Assembly: GCF_039543385.1 (NCBI RefSeq)
Contig: NZ_BAABJQ010000035.1
Span: 1 to 64,000 of the forward strand
Length of the DNA: 64,000 nucleotides
Source of the DNA: Rugosimonospora acidiphila
Lineage (GTDB): Bacteria; Actinomycetota; Actinomycetes; Mycobacteriales; Micromonosporaceae
Reading direction: 5' to 3'
Shown here piece after piece: positions 46,259 through 56,189 of this stretch. Position 1 is the stretch's first letter; each line of letters opens with the position of its first letter. Made by a program: the position numbers and the translations under genes. The notes under the pieces were generated by a model that was given only the letters and a program-made list of their open reading frames with translations, searched no databases and was not told the DNA's origin.

Positions 46259-47512
46259 TCATCCGAGCGCCTGCCGGTACACCCGCATGGTCCGCTCGGC
46301 GATCGATTCCCAGGAGAACTGCCGCGTCGCCCGGTCGCGCCCGGCCCGGCCCATCCGGGCGGCCAGCTCGGGGTCCTCCAGCAGTTCGGTAATCGCCGCG
46401 GCCAGGCCGGCGACGAACCCCTCCTCGTCGCGCGGGGTGCCGTCGGGCGCCTGCTCGGTCGCCACGAGCAGGCCGGTCTCCCGGTCGGCGACCACCTCCG
46501 GGATGCCGCCGGTGGCGGTGGCCACCACCGCGGTCTCGCAGGCCATCGCCTCCAGGTTGACGATGCCCATCGGCTCGTAGATGGACGGGCAGGCGAACAC
46601 GGTGCTGTGCGAGAGCACCTGGATGACCTCGCGCTTGGGCAGCATCTGGCGGACCCAGACCACTCCGTCGCGGCGCTCGCGCAGCCGGGCCACCAGCCCC
46701 TCGACCTCGGCCGCGATCTCCGGGGTGTCCGGCGCGCCGGCCAGCAGCACCAGCTGGGCGCCGGCCGGCAGCCGGTCGGCGGCGCGCAGCAGGTAGGGCA
46801 GGCCCTTCTGCCGGGTCACCCGGCCGACGTAGGTGACGCACGGCCGGTCCGGGTCCACGCCGAGGCGCTCCAGCACGCCGGTCCCCGGATCCGGGGCGTA
46901 CTGATCGGTGTCGATCCCGTTGTGCACGACGTGTACCCGGCCGGGGTCCACCGCCGGGTAGCAGTCGAGCAGGTCCCGGCGCATGCCGTCGGACACCGCG
47001 ATGACGGAGTCGGCCGCCTCCAGGGCGGTGCGCTCGCACCACGACGACAGCGCGTACCCGCCGCCGAGCTGCTCGGCCTTCCACGGGCGCAGCGGCTCCA
47101 GGCTGTGCGTGGTGACCACGTGGGGCACCCCGTACAGCAGCTTCGCGACGTGGCCGGCGAGGTTGGCGTACCAGGTGTGGCTGTGCGCGATGCCGGTGCC
47201 GGCGGCACCCGCGACCATTTCCAGGTCGATGCCCATGGTGCGCAGGGCGGGATTGGCGCCCTGGAGTCCGGGTGGGGTGGCGTACCCGGTCACGCCGGGC
47301 TGCGCCCGGGGCCCCGGCGCCCCGAAGCAGTGCACCCGCACGTCGGCCAGGGTGCGCAGGTTCTCGGCGAGGTACTCGACGTGTACCCCGGCGCCGCCGT
47401 ACACGTCCGGGGGGTATTCCCGGGTGAGCAGGTCGACCCGGAGCGGCCGGTCGGCGGCCGGCTCGGTGGCGTGGCCGGGCGCTGGTGCGCCGGGCATGGA
47501 GTTTGCGGCCAT
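46259..47512 (-). CDS. glgM: GT-B glycosyltransferase, GlgA/GlgM-type (maltose-1-phosphate synthase)
   Basis: 417 residues from ATG 47512. GT-B fold, GT4-like: N-terminal REYPPDVYGGAGVHVEYLA, THSLEPLRPWK, VHNGIDTD and the C-terminal SIYEPMGIVNLEAMACE donor motif. This is the short actinobacterial protein (Rv1212c type) annotated as glycogen synthase but shown in mycobacteria to make maltose-1-phosphate from ADP-glucose and glucose-1-phosphate. The glgE neighbour supports that role. TACTGT lies seven bases upstream of the ATG; an in-frame start at 47521 would overlap this box. Confidence 0.9.
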   Translation of the reverse strand: MAANSMPGAPAPGHATEPAADRPLRVDLLTREYPPDVYGGAGVHVEYLAENLRTLADVRVHCFGAPGPRAQPGVTGYATPPGLQGANPALRTMGIDLEMVAGAAGTGIAHSHTWYANLAGHVAKLLYGVPHVVTTHSLEPLRPWKAEQLGGGYALSSWCERTALEAADSVIAVSDGMRRDLLDCYPAVDPGRVHVVHNGIDTDQYAPDPGTGVLERLGVDPDRPCVTYVGRVTRQKGLPYLLRAADRLPAGAQLVLLAGAPDTPEIAAEVEGLVARLRERRDGVVWVRQMLPKREVIQVLSHSTVFACPSIYEPMGIVNLEAMACETAVVATATGGIPEVVADRETGLLVATEQAPDGTPRDEEGFVAGLAAAITELLEDPELAARMGRAGRDRATRQFSWESIAERTMRVYRQALG

Positions 47513-47519
47513 GCGCCGC

Positions 47520-47525
47520 ACAGTA
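47520..47525 (-). promoter_or_regulatory. -10 element for leaderless glgM
   Basis: TACTGT on the reverse strand, seven bases before ATG 47512. Part of a divergent pair with the glgC promoter. Confidence 0.6.
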
Positions 47526-47570
47526 GTCCCGTATCGGCCTTCTGCACTGGCGCGAAGCCATCGTGGTGGT

Positions 47571-47576
47571 TAGCGT
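47571..47576 (+). promoter_or_regulatory. -10 element for leaderless glgC
   Basis: TAGCGT, six bases before ATG 47583. The 70-bp region between the two start codons must hold both -35 regions; neither is a good consensus match. Confidence 0.6.
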
Positions 47577-47582
47577 CCTGTC

Positions 47583-48814
47583 ATGGGTACCAAGGTGCTC
47601 GCCATCGTGTTGGCGGGCGGCGAGGGTAAGCGACTGATGCCGCTGACCGCCGACCGCGCCAAGCCGGCCGTCCCGTTTGGCGGGATCTACCGAATGATCG
47701 ACTTTGTGCTGTCCAATCTCGTCAACGCCGGGTACCTGAAAATCGTGGTGCTCACCCAGTACAAGTCGCATTCGCTGGACCGGCACGTGACCATGACCTG
47801 GCGGATGTCCACCCTGCTGGGCAACTACGTGGCCCCGGTGCCGGCGCAGCAGCGCCTCGGGCCGCAGTGGTTCGCCGGCTCGGCCGACGCCATCTACCAG
47901 AGCCTCAACCTGGTCTACGACGAGAACCCCGACTACGTCCTGGTGTTCGGCGCCGATCACATCTACCGGATGGACCCGGAGCAGTTGGTGGCCGACCACA
48001 TCGCCTCGGGCGCCGCGGTCACCGTGGCGGGCATCCGCCAGCCGCTGTCACAGGCCGACCAGTTCGGCGTCATCGATGTGGCCGCGGACGGCCGGCGCAT
48101 CCGGGCGTTCCGGGAGAAGCCGACCGACGCCACCGGGCTGCCGGGCGCCCCCGACGAGATCTACGCGTCGATGGGTAACTACGTCTTCACCGCAGGCGCG
48201 TTGATCGACGCGGTGACCCGGGACGCGAAGGACCCGCGCAGCCGGCACGACATGGGCGGCAACATCATCCCCAACTTCGTCGAGCGCGGCGAGGCCAACG
48301 TGTACGACTTCCGGGACAACCAGGTGCCGGGGAGTACCGACCGGGATCGCGGGTACTGGCGGGATGTGGGAACCCTGGATTCGTACTACGAGGCCCACAT
48401 GGACCTCATTTCCGTCCAACCGGTATTCAACCTGTACAACTCCGACTGGCCGATCCTCACCGGTCACGGGCCATGGCCACCGGCCAAGTTCGTGCATGAC
48501 CGGCCGGAACGGGCGGGTCGGGCGGTCGGATCGATGATCTCACCCGGTGTCGTGATCTCCGGATCGCTGGTGGAGAATTCGGTCGTCTCGCCCAACGTGC
48601 GGGTGCACTCCTGGGCGCACGTTGACGGATCGGTGGTGATGGAAGGCGTGGACATCGGGCGGCACGCGGTGATCCGCAACGCCATCATCGACAAGAACGT
48701 GACGGTGCCCGAGGGCTGCGAGATCGGTGTCGACCTGGAGCACGACCGGGCACGCTACAAGGTCACCGACCGTGGCGTCGTGGTCATCGGCAAGGGTCAG
48801 AAGGTGGAGGCCTG

Positions 48815-48815
<1 letters not shown>
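47583..48815 (+). CDS. glgC: Glucose-1-phosphate adenylyltransferase
   Basis: Makes ADP-glucose. Nucleotide-binding LAGGEGKRLMPLTADRAKPAVPF, FGADHIYRMD, SMGNYVF and a C-terminal left-handed beta-helix (about 300-400). 410 residues. It starts at its predicted transcription start. The stop overlaps the pgm start (TGATG). Confidence 0.97.
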
Positions 48816-50461
<1,646 letters not shown>

Positions 50462-50494
50462 ACCGAATCGGTCCACGGGACGTGCTGATTGAGC

Positions 50495-50530
50495 GAGGGC
50501 CGCGTGCCGCCGGGGCGGCGTGCGGCCCTC
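50495..50530 (+). terminator. Strong terminator-like hairpin after pgm
   Basis: Outer stem GAGGGCCGC (50495-50503) with GCGGCCCTC (50522-50530); the inner GCCGCC/GGCGGC can extend it. Direct copies of CGAATCGGTCC flank it (50465-50475 and 50530-50540). Confidence 0.65.
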
Positions 50531-50563
50531 GAATCGGTCCCGCTGGTTTCGAGGAGGCGACCC

Positions 50564-50773
50564 GTGAAGGGTTGGGTTTCGGTCGTCCTGGGTGTGCTGC
50601 TGGTGCTGGTCGGGCTGCTGTGGTCGCTGCAGGGCTTCGATGTCATGGGCGGATCCGCGATGAGCGGGAAGACCATGTGGGCCGTGATCGGGCCGATCGT
50701 CGCCGTGGTCGGCCTGGTGCTGCTGGTACTGGGTGGCCGCTGGGCACGCCGCACGGGCGGTTCCCGCGCGTAG
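50564..50773 (+). CDS. Small two-helix membrane protein
   Basis: 69 residues with two hydrophobic helices (about 4-24 and 39-58) and a basic tail (GGRWARRTGGSRA). GTG start with GAGGAGG six bases upstream. Function unknown; such small proteins are common behind pgm in related genomes as far as I recall, but no role is established. Confidence 0.7.
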   Translation: MKGWVSVVLGVLLVLVGLLWSLQGFDVMGGSAMSGKTMWAVIGPIVAVVGLVLLVLGGRWARRTGGSRA

Positions 50774-50784
50774 TCGTACAGACT

Positions 50785-50815
50785 CGCCGGCGGGCGTGTC
50801 GCGCGCCCGCCGGCG
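50785..50815. terminator. Bidirectional terminator hairpin
   Basis: A perfect 12-bp stem CGCCGGCGGGCG / CGCCCGCCGGCG with a 7-nt loop between convergent genes. Confidence 0.7.
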
Positions 50816-50858
50816 TCCACGCTGAGCAACGTGTCCCGATCGCCCGGGGCGCGGCGGC

Positions 50859-51803
50859 TCACCGCGCCGGAATGAGCCGCCCGAGCTTGTCCGGGTTGGC
50901 CATCAATTGCACACCGGTGATCAGACCGTTCGCGACCTCGAACGAGCAGGCCTGCCATTGCGCGCCCAGCCGGATCAGCAGTCCGGGCTGACCGTTGAGT
51001 TCGGCGATCCTGAGGTCGACAGAGGACTGCTTGGCGATGATGCCGATCACGAATCGGGAGACTCGCTCGGCGCCGGATACGGGCCGCAGCGCGGCCCGCG
51101 CCTTGCCGCCGCCGTCGCTCCACAACGTCACGTCCCGGGCCAGGAGCCCGTCGAGGGTCTCCCTCTCGCCGGTGCGGGCCGCGAGTACGAACCGTTCCAC
51201 CAGGTCACGGTGGACGCCGGGGTCGACGGTGAAACGGGCGCGGTCGCCGGCCAGGTGGGCGGCGCCACGCCGGTGCAATTGCCGGGCGTGAGCCCCGCTC
51301 AGCCCGAGAATCTCGCCGATCTCCGCGTACGGCAGGTCGAAGGCCTCACGCAGGACGAACACCGCCCGTTCGGGTGCGGAGAGCCGCTGCAGCACCCGCA
51401 GCATGGCCAATGACAGCGTTTCGCGTTGCGCGGCGGTGTCGGCCGGCCCCAGCGGCTGCCCCTCCTGGATGAGCACGGGTTCGGGCAGCCACTGACCGAC
51501 GTAGGTTTCGCGCTGGCGGTAGGCCAGCCGCATCCGGTCGATCGACAGTCGGGTGACCACCGTCATCAGGAAGCGGTGGGGGACCGCGATCGCCGACCGG
51601 TCGGCGGCGGACCACCGCAACCAGGCCTCCTGGACCACGTCCTCGGCATCGGCGAAGCTGCCCAGCAACCCATAGGCGACCTTCAGGAGCCTGGCCCGGT
51701 GCCGCTGGAACTCCGCGCCCTCCTCGTCCCGCGGACGACCGGAACCTTCGTCTCCCGGTCGACCGGGCGCTTCGTCCCGCGGTTGACTCGGAGCCTCTGC
51801 CAC
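50859..51803 (-). CDS. sigJ: ECF41-type sigma factor with C-terminal SnoaL-like extension
   Basis: 314 residues from GTG 51803. Regions 2 and 4 (AEFQRHRARLLKVAYGLLGS...EDVVQEAWLRW; APERAVFVLREAFDLPYAEIG) are followed by a SnoaL-like domain of about 110 residues. The three ECF41 signatures are visible: WLPEP in the linker, DGGGKARAA and NPDKLGRL near the end. In this group the C-terminal domain replaces a separate anti-sigma factor. TATACT (51810-51815, reverse) six bases before the GTG indicates an own leaderless promoter; a GTG at 51881 would allow coupling to ahpD. The first 30 residues are a repetitive RPxDEG-rich segment. Confidence 0.9.
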   Translation of the reverse strand: MAEAPSQPRDEAPGRPGDEGSGRPRDEEGAEFQRHRARLLKVAYGLLGSFADAEDVVQEAWLRWSAADRSAIAVPHRFLMTVVTRLSIDRMRLAYRQRETYVGQWLPEPVLIQEGQPLGPADTAAQRETLSLAMLRVLQRLSAPERAVFVLREAFDLPYAEIGEILGLSGAHARQLHRRGAAHLAGDRARFTVDPGVHRDLVERFVLAARTGERETLDGLLARDVTLWSDGGGKARAALRPVSGAERVSRFVIGIIAKQSSVDLRIAELNGQPGLLIRLGAQWQACSFEVANGLITGVQLMANPDKLGRLIPAR

Positions 51804-51809
51804 CGCGGA

Positions 51810-51815
51810 AGTATA
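51810..51815 (-). promoter_or_regulatory. -10 element for leaderless sigJ
   Basis: TATACT on the reverse strand, a near-consensus -10, six bases before GTG 51803. Confidence 0.6.
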
Positions 51816-51877
51816 GGAAAAAGTCGTCCGGGGCGGCCGGTATTCATCCGGCCGCCCGGAGGTGGGTGCGGCGATAC

Positions 51878-52318
51878 TCACACGTCTTCGGGCAGCCTGC
51901 GGGTGGTGATCGCGATCCGGTTGAAAGCGTTGATCATAATTATCGCCATCACGAGGTCGGCCACTTCCTTCTCCGACCAGATCGCCCGCGCCTCATCCCA
52001 CAGCTGATCGGGAACGCCGTCCTCGCCGATCTTCGTGACGGCGTCGGTCAACGCCAGCGCGACCCGTTCCTGCTCCGAGAAGAACGGCGATTCCCTCCAC
52101 GCCGAGAGGGCGAACAGGCGCCGAGGAGTCTCCCCAGCCTTGATCGCGTCGGCACTGTGCATGTCGACACAGAAGGCGCAACCGTTGACCATCGAAGCCC
52201 GGACCTTGATCAGTTCCAGCAGCGCCGGGTCCACATTCTCCTGGCTGTAGGTGTGCAATTCAAATACTTTCCGGTACCCACCCGGTGCCACCTTCTCCAT
52301 CCGCATGCGTTCCTTCAT
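51878..52318 (-). CDS. Carboxymuconolactone decarboxylase/AhpD-family protein
   Basis: 146 residues. AhpD-like helical fold with redox motif CAFCVDMHS (CxxC...H) and the conserved AWRESPFFSEQERVALAL. Genes of this type are the standard partner and target of ECF41 sigma factors. Likely a peroxidase or oxidoreductase; the substrate is unknown. GAGGGG lies upstream of ATG 52318. The ECF41-like promoter at 52361-52388 precedes it. Confidence 0.9.
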   Translation of the reverse strand: MKERMRMEKVAPGGYRKVFELHTYSQENVDPALLELIKVRASMVNGCAFCVDMHSADAIKAGETPRRLFALSAWRESPFFSEQERVALALTDAVTKIGEDGVPDQLWDEARAIWSEKEVADLVMAIIMINAFNRIAITTRRLPEDV

Positions 52319-52360
52319 GGCCTGTCATTCCCCTCTCACCTCGGTGGCAGACAGTGAGAA

Positions 52361-52388
52361 GACGGGTGCGACCGCACCCCGCGTGACA
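52361..52388 (-). promoter_or_regulatory. ECF41-type promoter (TGTCAC / CGTC)
   Basis: On the reverse strand, TGTCACG (52382-52388) and CGTC (52361-52364) are separated by 17 bp. The reported ECF41 consensus is TGTCACA with CGTC about 16 bp on. It lies about 43 bp before the AhpD-type gene, so SigJ probably activates this operon. The rest of the gap 52319-52749 holds an 18-bp repeat (52435-52488) and no gene I can support. Confidence 0.6.
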
Positions 52389-52434
52389 GTTCCGGCGAAT
52401 TATGACTCGGGTCACCGATCGCCGCGGCGGCCCG

Positions 52435-52488
52435 TGCCGTGCTGCCCCGCTATGCCGTGCTGCCCCGCCATGCCGTGCTGCCCCGCCA
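52435..52488. repeat. 18-bp tandem repeat x3
   Basis: Three copies of TGCCGTGCTGCCCCGCCA (the first ends CTA) at 52435-52452, 52453-52470 and 52471-52488, then a partial copy. Non-coding. Confidence 0.92.
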
Positions 52489-52749
52489 TGCCGTGCCGTG
52501 CCCGTTCACGAGGAGTCGGCGCGGGTGCGCGCGACGGCCTCGCCCGCGCGCCGGCTCGCAACAGCGCCCGGGCCTGCTGCCGGTTCCGGCCGGTCCGTCG
52601 TGGCCGCCGCGCCGCGCGGGCCGCCGTATTCACTCCGATAGCCCGCATCCATCGACCGTTCGGCGGTTAACCGTGCCGACGGCGGCCTGCTAACCTCGGC
52701 CAGTTTCACCGCGGTTGATGCGGTGTACCGATTGTCTGGCAGGTGAGTT

Positions 52750-53223
52750 ATGGCTATTCGTCGCGCTAAACAAAAGCAGCAGGTCATTGAGAAACTGACG
52801 AGCGTGGCCCCGCCCGGGGAGACGTTCATCGCGTGCGTGCACTGCGAGACCGGGCCCAGCCCGTGGCTCAACGGACTGTTCGACGAGATCCCGTTCCTCG
52901 GCCTCATCGTCGCGCTGACGCGGCGGTTCTACTTCATCACGCTCACCAACACCACGGTGGTCGTCAACTCCGCCAACCGGTTCACCAACCGCCCCGGCGA
53001 CGTGGTCTGTTCCTTCCCGCGTAACGCCTTCCCGGTGCAGCGGGTCAAGCGGGGGCGGGTCTGGAGTTCGATGTACGTGCAGCTCCCGACCGGCGGGAAG
53101 CCGACCCGGCTGAACGTCAACCGGTACTGGCGCGACGAATTCGACTCGTTGATGACCGTGGTTCCGGCCGCGATTCCGGCACAGGCGACCCCGGCCGCCG
53201 CGCCCCAGACCCCGGCCGTCTAG
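52750..53223 (+). CDS. Hypothetical protein, PH-like fold suspected
   Basis: 157 residues, soluble, beta-rich in the middle (FYFITLTNTTVVVNSANRF; GDVVCSFPRNAFPVQRVKRG) with a Pro/Ala-rich C-terminal tail. The alternating strands resemble bacterial PH-like domains, but no motif is decisive. AGGTGAG gives a good ribosome site for ATG 52750. Confidence 0.6.
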   Translation: MAIRRAKQKQQVIEKLTSVAPPGETFIACVHCETGPSPWLNGLFDEIPFLGLIVALTRRFYFITLTNTTVVVNSANRFTNRPGDVVCSFPRNAFPVQRVKRGRVWSSMYVQLPTGGKPTRLNVNRYWRDEFDSLMTVVPAAIPAQATPAAAPQTPAV

Positions 53224-53407
53224 CCGCCGCGGGCCCGATTTCACGGGGGTGAGGCCGGGGTCGATGGCGGCCGCCGCGGTTGTCCGCGCGTGCCGTCTCC
53301 CGTACGGGGTGACACCTCGGCCCACCCGACTTTCTCCAGAGCGCACGTTGCCCGGGTACCGTGTGGACAGATCTTGGTCGCGAGCGGTGTGGGTGAGGTT
53401 GGTCGCC

Positions 53408-53617
53408 ATGGAGGATGGGCCGCCGGACGGCCTCCCGCGTTACCGGGTGCTCACCGGACCGGATGACGAGAGGTTCTGCCGCAGGGTCAGTGAGGCACTG
53501 GACCTGGGCTACCGCCTGCATGGCGGCCCGGCCGTCACCTACGACGGCGAGCACGTCATCGTCGCTCAGGCGGTGGTCTGGACAGCGCCGGCGCAGACCA
53601 CCGCCAACAGCCTTTAA
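53408..53617 (+). CDS. DUF1737 domain protein
   Basis: 69 residues. The segment YRVLTGPDDERFCRRVSEAL, then DLGYRLHGGPAVTYDGEHVI, matches the DUF1737 pattern. Function unknown. ATG 53408 is preferred (GAGG upstream); an in-frame GTG at 53393 is possible. Its stop overlaps that of the convergent hydrolase. Confidence 0.7.
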   Translation: MEDGPPDGLPRYRVLTGPDDERFCRRVSEALDLGYRLHGGPAVTYDGEHVIVAQAVVWTAPAQTTANSL

Positions 53618-54360
53618 GGCAGGTCCACCACGAGGCCGGGGGCCGCGACCGCGATGTCGCCGCGGTACGCCCCGGTCGCCGCGGCCCGCGCGGCATCCGG
53701 GTCGGTGTCCGGGAACAGGTGGGTCAGCACCAGCCGACCGACCCCGGCCTGTGCGGCCTGTCGTCCGGCGTCGGCGGCACTGGTCAGGTCGTGCCGCGAG
53801 TCCTCCGGTACCTCGTCGGCGAAGCTGGCCTCGGCCAGCAGCGCGTCGGCGCCGCGCGCCAACTCCACCACCTCCGGGCTCGGGCCGGTGTCACCGGTGT
53901 ACGCCAGCGCCCGCCCGCCGGCCTCCAGCCGCACTCCCGCGTTGGGCGTCCAGTGCGGCAGCAGGCGGGTGTACGCCCGGAACGGGCCGATCTCCCACTG
54001 CTCGCCGGCGCCGAACTCGTGCAGCGTGTACGCGTCGTCCAGCATCCCCGGGCGGTCCAGCGCGAGCACCCGGTCCAGGGCACCCGCCAGCGAGTACACC
54101 GGCAGCGGCCGGGGCGGCCGGGCCGCGCCGAGCGAGCGCGCGCGCAGCAGCGGGTTCAGGTCCGCGCAGTGGTCCGGGTGCCCGTGGCTGACGAACACCG
54201 CGTCGACCCGGTTGGCGGGGCAGTGCTCCAGCAGCCGGGGCACGGTGGCGTAACCGACGTCGACCAGCAGCCGGAAGCCGTCGCGCTCGACGAGGAAACC
54301 GCTGCACGCCTGGCCCGCCGCGGGCCACGCCCCGCACGCCCCGAGCACGGTCAATCGCAT
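53614..54360 (-). CDS. MBL-fold metallohydrolase (RNase Z-like)
   Basis: 248 residues. Metallo-beta-lactamase site SHGHPDHCAD (HxHxDH), YTGDTGPS (Asp ligand) and a late His in VLTHLFPD. Resembles the RNase Z/ElaC-like phosphodiesterase branch, without the exosite arm needed for tRNA. Probably a cyclic-nucleotide or small-molecule phosphodiesterase. TAGAGT (54367-54372, reverse) lies six bases before the ATG, so it is probably leaderless. Confidence 0.85.
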   Translation of the reverse strand: MRLTVLGACGAWPAAGQACSGFLVERDGFRLLVDVGYATVPRLLEHCPANRVDAVFVSHGHPDHCADLNPLLRARSLGAARPPRPLPVYSLAGALDRVLALDRPGMLDDAYTLHEFGAGEQWEIGPFRAYTRLLPHWTPNAGVRLEAGGRALAYTGDTGPSPEVVELARGADALLAEASFADEVPEDSRHDLTSAADAGRQAAQAGVGRLVLTHLFPDTDPDAARAAATGAYRGDIAVAAPGLVVDLP

Positions 54361-54366
54361 GCCACG

Positions 54367-54372
54367 ACTCTA
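54367..54372 (-). promoter_or_regulatory. -10 element for leaderless MBL hydrolase
   Basis: TAGAGT on the reverse strand, six bases before ATG 54360. Confidence 0.5.
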
Positions 54373-54524
54373 TGGCCGGGTCGGGCCGGGACGGGCCGTG
54401 AATCTTCGAATCCGTCGGCCGGACCGTGACACGGCCCACGCGATGGGACCCGAGGGCGCCGCCGTCCGGCATCATCGATGAGAGCCACGCGTCTGCGGTG
54501 GCCGGGTCGAGGGAAGGCGGTGCG

Positions 54525-56069
54525 ATGGCGAGTCAGGTACAGACCGCCGGGGTGGGGTTCCGGTCCGAACGGGGTCCCGTGCTGCTCTCGGTCATGCTGT
54601 GCACCGGGCTGGTCGCCCTGGACAGCACCATCATCGCCACCGCGGTGCCCTCGATCGTGCGCGACCTCGGCGGGTTCGCCGACTTTCCCTGGCTCTTCTC
54701 CGTGTACCTGCTGACCCAGGCCGTCACCGTGCCGCTGTACGGCAAGCTCGCCGACGTGGTCGGTCGCCGGCCGGTGATGTTCTTCGGCATCGCCGTGTTC
54801 CTGGCCGGCTCGGTGCTGTGTGGCTTCTCCTGGAGCATGCTCACGCTGATCCTGTTCCGGGCGGTGCAGGGCATCGGCGCGGGCGCGATACAGCCGATCA
54901 GCATGACCATCGTCGGCGACCTGTACTCGATCGAGGAGCGCGCGAAGGTGCAGGGCTACCTCGCGGGAGTCTGGGGCGCCGCGTCGGTGCTCGGGCCCAC
55001 GCTCGGTGGCGTCTTCGCCGAGTACGTGTCGTGGCGCTGGATCTTCTTCATCAACGTGCCGCTCGGCATGGCCGCGTCCTGGATGCTCGCCCGGCACTTC
55101 AAGGAGCGGATCACCCGCCGCGAACACCGCGTCGACTACCCGGGGGCGGCGCTGCTCATCGCCGGCTGCTCGCTGATCATCCTCGGTACCCTGCAGGGCG
55201 GCACCAGTTGGGCCTGGCGGTCGCTGCCGAGCGTGCTCATCTTCGCCACCGGCGCGGCGCTGCTGGTCGGGTTCGTGTTCGTCGAGCGGGTGGCGCCCGA
55301 GCCGGTGCTGCCGCTGTGGGTGTTCCGGCAGCGGTCCCTGGTGGGCGGCAACCTGTCCGCGCTGATCGTCGGCGCGGTGCTGATCGGGCTCAGCTCGTAC
55401 GTGCCCAACTTCGCCCAGGGTGTGCTCGGACTGGGGGCGGTGGTGGCCGGCTTCGTACTGGCCGCGTTGAGCATCGGCTGGCCGCTGGCCTCCTCGGTGT
55501 CCGGCCGCGTCTACCTGCGCATCGGCTTCCGCGACACCGCGTTGATCGGCAGCGGCGTGGTAGTGGTCGGCACCGTGATGTGCGCGCTGCTGTCCGAGCG
55601 GACCAGTGCCCTGGCGCTCGCCGGGGCGTGCTTCGTCATCGGGGTGGGGCTGGGCCTGGTCGCCAGCCCGATCCTGGTGGCGGCGCAGTCGGTGGTGGGC
55701 TGGGACCGGCGCGGCGTGGTCACCGGTACCAACATGTTCTTCCGCTCCATCGGCAGCGCGCTGGGCGCGGCGGTGTTCGGCGCGATCGCCAACGCGACGC
55801 TCAACGACCGGCTGTCGCACCCGCCGGCCGCGCTGGCCGGCCGGATCCCCGGCGGCCCGGACGCCACCAGCGTGGTACTGGGCAGCGCCGGGCAGCCGAC
55901 GGACGTCGCCGAGTACCTCAAGGCGAGCCTGTACGAGGCGACGCACCACGTGTTCCAGGCGCTGATCGCGGTGGCGGCGGTGGGGATCGCGGTGCTGCTG
56001 TTCATGCCGCGGCGCACCGCTACCCCCGAGCCCGCCGAATCCGTGACGCCCGAGCACGCCGCCGGCTGA
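54525..56069 (+). CDS. MFS transporter, DHA2 (EmrB/QacA) family
   Basis: 514 residues with 14 predicted helices. DHA2 motifs: LDSTIIATAVPSIVRDLGG in helix 1 (motif D1), GKLADVVGRRPV (motif A) and GPTLGGVFAEYVSWRWIFFINVP (motif C) by segments. A proton-driven multidrug exporter; the substrate is unknown. ATG 54525 has GGGAAGG; the longer GTG 54426 form has no support. No TetR-type regulator is adjacent. Confidence 0.92.
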   Translation: MASQVQTAGVGFRSERGPVLLSVMLCTGLVALDSTIIATAVPSIVRDLGGFADFPWLFSVYLLTQAVTVPLYGKLADVVGRRPVMFFGIAVFLAGSVLCGFSWSMLTLILFRAVQGIGAGAIQPISMTIVGDLYSIEERAKVQGYLAGVWGAASVLGPTLGGVFAEYVSWRWIFFINVPLGMAASWMLARHFKERITRREHRVDYPGAALLIAGCSLIILGTLQGGTSWAWRSLPSVLIFATGAALLVGFVFVERVAPEPVLPLWVFRQRSLVGGNLSALIVGAVLIGLSSYVPNFAQGVLGLGAVVAGFVLAALSIGWPLASSVSGRVYLRIGFRDTALIGSGVVVVGTVMCALLSERTSALALAGACFVIGVGLGLVASPILVAAQSVVGWDRRGVVTGTNMFFRSIGSALGAAVFGAIANATLNDRLSHPPAALAGRIPGGPDATSVVLGSAGQPTDVAEYLKASLYEATHHVFQALIAVAAVGIAVLLFMPRRTATPEPAESVTPEHAAG

Positions 56070-56080
56070 CCCTCAATTCG

Positions 56081-56110
56081 TTGGTCAGGCCGCGGGGAGG
56101 CCATTACAGT
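56081..56110 (+). promoter_or_regulatory. Promoter before the second MFS gene
   Basis: TTGGTC (56081-56086), 18-bp spacer, TACAGT (56105-56110). Seven bases later is ATG 56118, which is in frame with the MFS gene but meets TGA after four codons. Confidence 0.65.
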
Positions 56111-56189
56111 CGCGGGTATGCGCTTTGGTTGACGCACCGTAACCACGCCCGCGGTACCGGCGCCCGCGCGCCGGCTGGCCCGGCGGACC

